From NCBI GenBank assembly GCA_003254905.1, contig QANU01025286.1, forward strand, positions 62,001 through 126,000: 64,000 nt of DNA, written 5' to 3'. Below, in pieces: positions 58,401 to 64,000 of this stretch. This DNA comes from Nissolia schottii. Its lineage: Eukaryota; Streptophyta; Magnoliopsida; Fabales; Fabaceae. The stretch's first letter is position 1, and each line of letters starts with the position of its first letter. The translations under genes and the position numbers were made by a program. A model generated the notes under the pieces. It was not told the DNA's origin, did not search any database, and saw only the letters and a program-made list of their open reading frames with translations.

Positions 58401-60786
58401 AAATAAATAAAACGAGAACAAAAACAAAACAAATTTTTCATTTTAATCCTACAATTATATAGTCCCTACCATCCATTATTGCTGAAATGCCTGTCTGTTG
58501 TAGTTATAATACTGTGAAGTACAAGGACTAAATTAAAAACAAGAGCCACCTACCTATAAGGACCAAAAATATTTATTTTAGTCCTTATATGTGACACTCA
58601 TTTTTAATTTGGTCCATATACATAACACTTATTTTCAATTTGGTCTCTACTTTACACTAGCTTTATGCCAAGCTCACAATTTATAATAGCAACATATGGC
58701 AGTAACAAAATTGAACATGATTGTACGTACCACCAGATTAAAACTTTTTCTATACAGGGACCAAATTAAATGAGCATCATATATAAGGATAACAAATATA
58801 TTTTAACCAATAAACCACGCCTGTCTACAAATCAGGTTATGAATTTATTTTTCTGACTTGCTGTTCTCCTTGAGCCAAACTATGTGTGATAGTCTGATTA
58901 ATTTGAAGATTGAAACAATGGCATATACAAAAAAGAGAAATAAAGATTGGGGAGAGGAAGCAACAAGCTTACCTTGTCACATAGCTTCTGCAGCTCTGTC
59001 ATTGCTACAGGCGACAGTATATCAGGTCGAATGCTCAATGCTTGCCCAAGTTTTATGTATGCTGGACCCAAGGATGTCACAATTTCACGCAATTCAATTG
59101 CCCTAGCAACTTCATTCTGGTTATGGAAAGAGTACAAAACAACAATCACAATGTATCCTCAAAATTTGCATTTTATAAAATGGCTATGAAATATAAAGAA
59201 ACTTTTGCTAATTCTATAAGACTAGTGGCTTGGCAGGAATGGTTTTATTTCATAAAATTTAATATGATTAAAAATTAATTTAATAATAAAAAAAATACAA
59301 AATTATCATACCAAAATAAAAACTGCTCACATAATATAATTTTAAATCAAATAGGTGGCTTGCATAAAAAAAATTAAAAAAATTTAAAAAATTTAAAAAA
59401 AAAATGAAAACAAAAACAAATGGGTTATTATGAGTAGTTAAAGAAGGATAATTTTGGAAAAAATATGTGACCAAGGGGTAGTTATCTTGGCTCAAACCCT
59501 TTATTAATAGTAAAGATGCTTATATTTACGCATAACACAAGCTCAAGCCCTAAGCTCTTCAATACAGAACTAGAAAACTACTAATGTATACAGTTACAGA
59601 ATTAACAAACTACTTACTCATTTAATAACACAGAATCACTTCTGAATTATGTTATAATTTTTGTCATAAAGACAAACTTTTTATTATAGGAAATCCTCCA
59701 AAGCAGAGAAACAAAAACCAAGAAACAGAAGAGGAAAAAAAAAAGAATGAAGGCCAGCTGTTTAATTTTTCGGGATATTTAGGAATTACCTCCTTAACCT
59801 TCTTCCGAATCACATCCAAAGCAATACGCGAAAGAAAACCTCCAGCAACAGAAAGTAACTGCACTATGCGGGTTGCAACAGCACGTGGACGTTTACCCCA
59901 ATAAGCAGAAATGCTTGCAGGATCATACACCAAAGGCAAAAACTCGCTACTTTCATCTACCTATAACAGTACAAAATACAGAATTATATTACAATTCAAT
60001 CCAATATCCTTTCAAAAATTAAAAACCACACATTTCATCAAAATAATTAAAAAAGGAAAGATAATGAACATACAGAAGTAACAGCCAACATAAAGAGCTA
60101 CTGCATATACATTACATCCAATAAGAAAAAAGAAATAGTTTGACGCTAACTATTGAATATCTTTTCAATTTCATACACAACAAATGTTTGTATGTAGCCA
60201 CATGAATATCATATGCTATTCAGAGAGATTGAACACCTTATACCAAAAGAGAGAGAGAGATTGAACACCTCAACAAGACGCATCTGAACATTATCCTCAG
60301 CAAACAGCGAGTCTTTCAGATTCTGGCCCCGAAGACCTCTCATGAGCGTGGCTAACTGCTCGTCCTCCTCCATTTGCGCCCTCACCCGCTTTATCTCCTT
60401 CGAAACATCGCCGATTCTCTGCCATACACGGAAAACCACACGCGCGAGGTCACGTTTCCGTCAATTTAACAAACAACCGAAAAAAAAAAAAAAAACCGAA
60501 ATCACAAAGGGCGATAAATTGAATTCCTCGGTGAAATGAGCATCAGAAGAGTCACCGTGGAGACGCCGTTGACGGCGCTGCTCGGCGGAAGAGACCTCGA
60601 CGATGAACCGCTGACGGTGCTCGCGGGAGCGGTTCTGGCGGGTTTAGGTTCCGCGGAGACGGCGAAGATCCGGCTTGACCGGCGTCGAAGCGGAAGGAGC
60701 TTGCTCCGGGGAGGCGAACGGTGGGAGGGAGAGCGGCGAGGGAAGGGATCGATTCCGCGGTAGCCAAGCTGCGGTGCGGCGTCCAT
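43466..60786 (-). CDS. ABC1K6: ABC1/UbiB-type atypical kinase, plastid (ABC1K6-like), 790 aa, 13 exons
   Basis: Coding exons: 60556-60786, 60269-60418, 59790-59960, 58973-59116, 57879-57984, 57609-57757, 57317-57442, 55812-55955, 54217-54304, 49960-50333, 48776-49099, 43930-44160, 43466-43600. Every junction has GT/AG and the phases agree, giving 790 residues, close to the length I recall for Arabidopsis ABC1K6 (At3g24190). Residues 1-75 are Arg/Ser/Pro-rich with few acids, a likely chloroplast transit peptide. Kinase hallmarks: KxGQ (KLGQ, 206-209), the alanine-rich nucleotide loop [11 protein letters not shown] near 266, VAVKVQRP lysine near 287, [11 protein letters not shown] near 336, HADPHPGN (415-422) and DFG (435-437). 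The family phosphorylates or regulates isoprenoid-quinone and plastoglobule lipid metabolism; the plastoglobule location is inferred from the homologue. The 17-kb span comes from element-rich introns, especially intron 9 (50334-54216) and intron 11 (44161-48775). Assignment to ABC1K6 rather than another plastid ABC1K is from memory of the family. Confidence 0.93.
44925..45060 (+). mobile_element. Au-like SINE
   Basis: GAGCCTCGGCGCAATGGTAAG carries the A box, CCAGTTCAAATCCTA the B box, and AAACAGCTTCTCC follows, the order of the plant Au SINE family. Lies in intron 11 of the ABC1K gene. The 3' end is only approximate. Confidence 0.72.
45618..45809. mobile_element. Tourist-like MITE nested near the left end
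   Basis: About 190 bp with inverted ends GGGTGCGTTTGATTTCA and, inverted, GGGTGTGTTTGGTTTTAG. TTA/TAA-type flanks. Internal CATTTCC and GGAAAT phrases are shared with the MITE at 56431-56629. Confidence 0.75.
46034..46230 (+). pseudogene. gene-like 5' exon inside the Harbinger element (possible capture)
   Basis: ATG at 46034 opens a GC-rich 26-codon exon ([20 protein letters not shown]...) ending CTG|GTACCT at 46111. An acceptor TTTCAG|ATCAAG at 46178 would continue in frame with [17 protein letters not shown] before stopping. Composition (Ala, Ser, Thr, hydroxylated, no acids) and the CT-rich leader before it look like the start of a nuclear gene for a plastid protein. No longer gene follows. 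I do not recognise the source gene. Confidence 0.45.
46455..46650 (+). repeat. copia LTR-like fragment
   Basis: TGTTAGAGAGCTAGTTAGAG opening, TATATATGTAATGG in the middle and CTCACTCTCTTTCTCTC near the end resemble copia LTRs such as 63134-63358. No partner, target duplication or primer site was found. Confidence 0.35.
47528..47716 (+). pseudogene. Harbinger-type transposase C-terminal remnant
   Basis: The frame reads [13 protein letters not shown], then, past two stop codons, an acidic [12 protein letters not shown] run and [13 protein letters not shown]. An acidic stretch followed by LR.SIA..MW..Y resembles the C-terminus of plant HARBI1-like nucleases. The catalytic core was not found. 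Confidence 0.45.
49425..49690 (-). pseudogene. RTE-type LINE 3' end fragment
   Basis: On the minus strand the frame, with several stops, reads [15 protein letters not shown] and [14 protein letters not shown], the conserved C-terminus of plant RTE reverse transcriptases. It is followed by AGTTGTTGTTG, the usual TTG-repeat tail. Truncated on the 5' side. Intron 10 of the ABC1K gene. Confidence 0.72.
50718..50785 (-). pseudogene. short RTE-LINE tail
   Basis: Minus strand GTTTGATCCACGTTGTCGAC and CCACTTAGTGGAAAAAGACT match the last ~60 bases of the RTE unit above (RLIHVADP-type end). No coding capacity remains. Confidence 0.5.
50800..51130. repeat. low-grade inverted repeats in intron 9
   Basis: TTTTTTAGTCCTAAAATTTTAAAG at 50810 and the inverse-like CACCAATTATTTTAGGATCAAAT near 50967 suggest a small inverted-repeat MITE. 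Then a G-rich patch with GGGGCAATTGCCCC near 51097. No borders proven. Confidence 0.35.
51490..53195 (+). pseudogene. Ty3/gypsy pol remnant (RT, RNase H) in intron 9
   Basis: RT begins with [13 protein letters not shown] at about 51515, is interrupted by roughly 380 bp of unrelated DNA (51563-51945), and resumes with [16 protein letters not shown]. The main block has [34 protein letters not shown] and the active site FFDDILVY. RNase H text ([20 protein letters not shown]) and [11 protein letters not shown] follow in shifting frames. At least five stops or frameshifts. No LTRs are clearly attached. Same strand orientation opposite to the host gene. Confidence 0.85.
53200..54216. other. intron 9 remainder
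   Basis: No exon. Text around 53540-53830 (GGGGAGTTGGAAGAGAGAG, TCATTGCCATTTTTC) may be LTR sequence belonging to the decayed gypsy pol, but no LTR ends are visible. Confidence 0.35.
54474..55545 (-). mobile_element. TRIM-like or non-autonomous copia unit
   Basis: Two similar direct sequences, 54474-54560 and 55433-55520 (TTGAATTTGTAGGAAGATAAAAGG, then GGAGGAATGTAGCCTGA-like text). On the minus strand the right copy ends ...AAATTCAACA and is followed immediately by TGCTATCAGAGTGGTACC, a copia-style primer-binding site. A purine tract TTGAGGGGGAG lies at about 54774-54784. The interior has no gag/pol. LTR outer borders and target duplication are unresolved. Intron 8 of the ABC1K gene. Confidence 0.55.
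55181..55300. repeat. 60-bp tandem duplication
   Basis: ATGCAGTGTTCCAAGTGATT at 55181 recurs as ATGCAATGTTCAAAGTGATT at 55241. The two units differ at a few sites. Lies inside the TRIM-like unit. Confidence 0.9.
56431..56629. mobile_element. Tourist-like MITE, about 200 bp
   Basis: Inverted ends TGTTTGTTTGGTTTGTG and, inverted, TGTCTGTTTAGTTTGTG, with TTTCCATTTCCT continuing in both. Related to 45618-45809. Intron 7 of the ABC1K gene. Confidence 0.75.
58309..58808. mobile_element. inverted-repeat MITE with 9-bp target duplication, 500 bp
   Basis: Ends GGTTAAAATATACAAATGG and, inverted, GGTTAAAATATATTTGTTA. Further in, TTGGCCCCT pairs with AGGGACCAA. Flanks AATAAATCA (58300-58308) and AATAAACCA (58809-58817) differ at one base. 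9-bp duplications point to a Mutator-like origin. Intron 4 of the ABC1K gene. Confidence 0.75.
59290..59516 (-). mobile_element. Helitron-like 5' end
   Basis: On the minus strand, A|TCTTTACTATTAATAAAGG at 59516 followed by CCAAGATAACTACCCCTTGG. It shares its opening with 16714. Helitrons insert between A and T and start TC. The 3' CTRR end was not found, so the lower border is a guess. Intron 3 of the ABC1K gene. Confidence 0.4.
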
Positions 60787-61892
60787 GGCGGAACCGTCTC
60801 CCTTGTAGAGAGAGAAAGTTAGAGAGAGAGTGAGAGAGAGGAAGTTAAGAGGAGAATTTGGAATTTGGAATTTGGAGTATGGAGTATGGAGTTTGGAGTG
60901 ATGAGGGTTCTCGTGGTAGTTTGCGACCCTGTGATGTGTTAGTGTCCGTAGCTGGTAGCACAATGGAAGGAGACAAGGCGCTACTTCTTTAAAATTCAGT
61001 TTTATTTTTGGTGAATTGAATTTAACTAATTAAACAAATTATTTACATATTAGTCATACTCAAATAAGAGGATTATTTTAGTAACAATTAATTTGACAAT
61101 TTTAACTCAGAATGCTAAACCTTTTTTTGTCTGAATACATCGGTTACTTATTTCGGGAAAGAGAAAACTTGTATTGGAAAAAGCAACCTCAAATTAAATT
61201 AATTGATTTTATTAATAATAATAAAGTTTGGATATTAATTAAATAAATAAAATAAAATAAAAATAATGCGTTTGAACAACTGAGGAAAAGATAAATCTGT
61301 TCAGACGAACATCTCCCACATGAAAAGCTAGTGGGAAGGAAGGGGCTTTAAGGCTTGTTACATGTATGCGCATCGGCCTCACGTTTTGGGCGTGTGTCCT
61401 ATATATGGCTTTAGGTACTGCATATCCTCGTGGCCACGCGTTTTTAGTTGGTCCAGATTTGTTTATTTTTATTTTAGCGTTGATATTTTATTTGATTCTT
61501 GAACTTTATATTATTGTCTTAGTTGATTTATTAATTTTAAAAAGTGACAGATTTATTCTTGAATTTTGTAAATATTTGACTCGTTGTCCTAAGTAATCCC
61601 TAAACATTCATAGTATTATCTAAGTAATATCTAAACAATCTAACTTTTTTACTTAGACATAAAGTATAAATTAACGACTCAACCATTTATAAAATTGAGG
61701 CTAACCTGTCACTTTGGACTAAATAGAATATTAACCCATATTTTTATTGTCAACTAAATTTTGGTGACATTTTGCTACATTGCTCATAGAAAAGGACGTC
61801 ATGTATTTAAATGGCTTATATATTTAGAGTAATGTTAATTGAATATAGAAGTGTTTTTTACTATAGAGTCTTTGCTTATAAAATTTATAGTT
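60787..61892. other. upstream region of the ABC1K gene
   Basis: Holds the minus-strand promoter and leader. A GA-rich (plus) / CT-rich (minus) leader spans 60800-60850, common in plant 5' untranslated regions. Farther out is AT-rich spacer with weak inverted text near 61450-61720. No other gene. Confidence 0.5.
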
Positions 61893-62287
61893 ATGCTACA
61901 TGTACACCCATTTTTCATACAACATACATACACCCGTATTAGAATAACTGACCCCCTAAAATAACCGTTTCATCCACTATTTCTTTCACTCTCACCAACA
62001 AGCACGTGAACTCACGTTCCTTATCTTCATTATCTTTCTCGAAAATTTTTACTGTTCATTGCTCTCCGCTCTCTTCACCCTTTTCGTTCTCTTTGACCCC
62101 GTCGTTCTCTGCGATCTCATGCGCAAGATCTAGGATTTGTTAGAGAGATGAGTGATTGAAGATGTTACTGCTTGTTATCATCTTTTAATTAAAAGAGAAA
62201 GAAGTTCAAACAAAAACCAAAGCATAATTGACGGGAGAAAGGAAAAGAACAAGATATACATGACTTATGCTGTGACTTGTGAAAAAT

Positions 62288-62880
62288 GTTTGCACATATG
62301 CCCATTTAATGTTTGCACTTATGCCCATTTGAAGTTTACACAATTTTACAATACATCAAATTCTGCATTTTTATGCGTTTGTGACAAACACATAATGCTT
62401 ATATCACATTATTTAATGTTTATTATGGCAATATGTAAAAAATTGTGTCCAAATATTTATAATATTTATGCATTAATTGTTGAAAGGTTGAAAATGTGCC
62501 AAAATGCACAGCCTCTTCCTCAACAAATACAAAATCTGTGACATGTGGATAATGTTTGCACATAGGCTCATTTAATGTTTGCACATATGCCCATTTAAAG
62601 TTTGCACAATTCTATAATACATCAAATTCTGCATTTTTATGCATTTGTGACAAACACATAATGTTTATATCACATTATCTAATGTTTATTATGGCAATAT
62701 GTAAAAAATTGTGTCAAAATATTTATAATATTTATGCATTAATTGTTGAAAGGTTGAAAATGTGCCAAAATGCACATCCTCTTCCTCAAGAAAGACAAAA
62801 CCTGTGATCTGTGGATAATGTTTGCACATACGCCCATTTAATTTTTGCACATATACCCGTTTAAAGTTTGCACATTCAAT
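62288..62880 (+). repeat. 266-bp tandem repeat, 2.2 copies
   Basis: Units start at 62288, 62554 and 62820 (GTTTGCACATATGCCCATTT-like), exactly 266 bp apart each time. The third breaks off after about 55 bp at the copia fragment. Each unit opens with two or three copies of a GTTTGCACATATGCCC phrase. Frames of 83-129 aa over the units exist only because the repeat lacks stops in one frame; 266 is not a multiple of three, so they are not a repeated protein. Confidence 0.92.
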
Positions 62881-63133
62881 CTTTTGTGACAATCAATCGG
62901 CTTTGCAAATTGCTCATAATCCTACCTTCCATGAGCGCACGAAGCACATACAGATTGACTGTCATTTTGTAAGGGAAAAGCTTCAAATTGGACTTATCCA
63001 CCTACTCCCCATCTCCTCAAAGTTGCAACTTGCTGATGTATTCACCAAGCCCCTTGGTCCTTTGCCGTTCAAGGGAATAATGGCCAATCTTGGTCTGCAT
63101 AATTTGTTTCAACCAGGCCAAGATTGCGAGGGG
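62881..63133 (+). pseudogene. copia RNase H C-terminus, 5'-truncated
   Basis: Starts abruptly in [20 protein letters not shown], continues to [11 protein letters not shown] and stops at the purine tract (GCGAGGGG) just before an LTR. It is the same ~80-residue end as in the copia at 31.5 kb but on the plus strand and from another family member. Everything 5' is missing. Confidence 0.88.
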
Positions 63134-63358
63134 TGTTAGAGAGTGATCATCCACTTAAGGTGGATGAGGGTTGAGTAAACCGGTTATAGTAGTTAGGCGG
63201 TTAAGTTAGTTACTGGATGTAATTATTGTTTGCTTGTAGAACAAGCTACTGCCGCTGTGTATATATATACAAGGCATTTGCCTCAACCAATCAATCAATG
63301 AATTCAGTTACAATCCAGTTTGTTATTCATTTCTTACTCTCAATTTGATATTCTCACA
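63134..63358 (+). repeat. copia 3' LTR
   Basis: 225 bp, TGTTAGAGAGTGATC start and GATATTCTCACA end, with TGTATATATATACAAGG as TATA region. It follows directly on the purine tract of the truncated pol. Confidence 0.8.
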
Positions 63359-63761
63359 ACGATGACGATAAAGATGAGAGGTTGAAGACGATGACAAGAA
63401 CGAGTTCGAGATTAGGGCACGCCTTGTGTATAATTATACGCTATACGTATAATTATCATTAATTGCGCATAAAAACGTACAAAAGAGTGGTGTATGTACA
63501 GATGTATGATTTATGGGTGTACATGGAGCATTTTTCTTATTTTATTATACACTTAAATTTGTAGTATTATTTTACGAAAGCTTACACTAGTTAAATATTA
63601 TATCGTGACATATATATTGTTATTATATTTAATATAGCTAAGACCAATATATTACACAAACAACCCATAATTGAAGCATAAAATCTAAAAATCTGTTGAT
63701 AGAATTAAGAATAAGCACAATTATAACCAGGGAAATCTTGTACATTTTTCAAACAAGGGAA
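63359..63761. other. spacer and 3' flank of the VAMP gene
   Basis: Contains the right inverted end of the composite region (to about 63535), then AT-rich DNA that should include the 3' untranslated region of the minus-strand VAMP gene. Confidence 0.45.
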
Positions 63762-63914
63762 TCAATTTTTTAAGCAACTGAAGCCACGACATATAGACAT
63801 AAAAGTGATCAAAATCAATGCTACGGCGATACCAAAAACAATCAATTTGATCTTCATATTTTGAACCCACATCTTCCTTTTCATTTTTGTGCCTTGTGTT
63901 CTAAAATCCTGTGC
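63762..63914 (-). CDS. VAMP72-type longin v-SNARE, terminal exon (partial)
   Basis: Fifty codons plus stop, too short to stand out as an open frame. The acceptor TATTGCAG|GCACAG at 63914 opens the frame [20 protein letters not shown], then [16 protein letters not shown] and a short Cys-containing tail (CRGFSC). The RTQGTK.{2}RKMW.QNMKIKL block is the juxtamembrane end of plant VAMP72 R-SNAREs, followed by the single tail anchor (about residues 24-41 of the exon). Longin and most of the SNARE helix must be encoded by upstream exons beyond position 64000. Such proteins drive fusion of secretory vesicles with the plasma membrane or endosomes. The tail after the anchor is slightly longer than usual (ends SCLKN). 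Which VAMP72 member it is cannot be told. Confidence 0.9.
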   Translation of the reverse strand, partial: AQDFRTQGTKMKRKMWVQNMKIKLIVFGIAVALILITFMSICRGFSCLKN

Positions 63915-64000
63915 CTGCAATAGGTAACACAAACATGTCAATAGAGTTCAATCATGCCATACCAACAGATAAAACAAAATACAAAAAATTAAATTTAAAT

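Larger units (their letters stand above)
61893..63524. mobile_element. composite region between Mutator-like inverted ends
   Basis: The left text ATGCTACATGTACACCCAT at 61893 is the inverse of ATGGGTGTACATGGAGCAT ending near 63531, and CATACATACACC pairs with GGTGTATGTACA further in. Between them lie a CT-rich leader-like patch, a 266-bp tandem repeat and a copia 3' end with its LTR. Flanks do not show a clean 9-bp duplication. Terminal text matches the 227-bp element at 39782. Treat the borders as approximate. Confidence 0.55.

Noticed and set aside
60536-60767. Overlapping frames of 71-75 codons at the ABC1K start
   Set aside because: Alternate and antisense frames of the GC-rich transit-peptide exon.
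62152-62807. Two similar open frames of 129 and 83 codons
   Set aside because: They are translations of a 266-bp tandem repeat. The period is not a multiple of three and no gene signals surround them.
62288-62880. CRISPR-like array
   Set aside because: Long 266-bp units without spacer structure in a plant genome: a simple tandem repeat.

Overview
This window looks like nuclear DNA of a flowering plant, and the intron-rich genes and AT-rich spacers fit a eudicot. A legume is my best guess, from the Au-type SINE and the style of the LTR and MITE families, but nothing here proves it. It holds four complete protein genes and the last exon of a fifth. Nearly everything else is transposable-element sequence at different stages of decay, often one element inside another. 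I saw no CRISPR array, rRNA gene or functional tRNA gene.

Genes, left to right: a single-exon B3-domain transcription factor (3868-4575, +). Two tandem paralogues of the ankyrin-repeat/GPCR-chaperone family (ANKRD13-like), both on the minus strand with the same two-exon structure (7783-10981, 567 aa; 12864-18954, 653 aa). A 13-exon, 17.3-kb minus-strand gene for a plastid ABC1/UbiB-type atypical kinase closest to ABC1K6 (43466-60786, 790 aa by my splice model). The terminal coding exon of a VAMP72-type longin v-SNARE (63762-63914, -), whose remainder lies beyond the right edge. The genes belong to unrelated processes (transcription, membrane-protein handling/ubiquitin-linked traffic, plastoglobule lipid metabolism, secretory membrane fusion) and form no cluster. 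Only the ankyrin pair shares a recent history.

Element layout: 1-2070 is Ty3/gypsy-LTR-like, followed by a complete 873-bp TRIM (2399-3271, perfect 5-bp target duplication). 5-7.7 kb has a duplicated intergenic segment, a SINE with a 16-bp target duplication and a hAT-like scrap. 14-17 kb (inside the second ankyrin gene's intron) has a PIF/Harbinger MITE and a fold-back. 20-25 kb has a Mutator-like element, two SINEs and two hAT elements with exact 8-bp target duplications. 25.3-28.5 kb is a long solo-type LTR lying against a decayed gypsy integrase. 31.3-36.0 kb is a nearly complete Ty1/copia element with about 97% identical LTRs but a broken coding region. 36-41 kb is a stack of fold-back elements, with a 799-bp Mutator-like element inserted in a large palindrome and a 227-bp one inserted in that. 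41-43 kb is LTR-like.

The ABC1K introns hold a 2.9-kb PIF/Harbinger element carrying what looks like a captured plastid-precursor exon, RTE-LINE tails, a gypsy pol remnant, a TRIM-like unit and several MITEs. 61.9-63.5 kb holds a 266-bp tandem repeat and a copia 3' end between inverted termini. Coordinates of gene exons were derived by hand from GT/AG junctions and phase. Boundaries of elements with a quoted target duplication are precise to the base, the others approximate.
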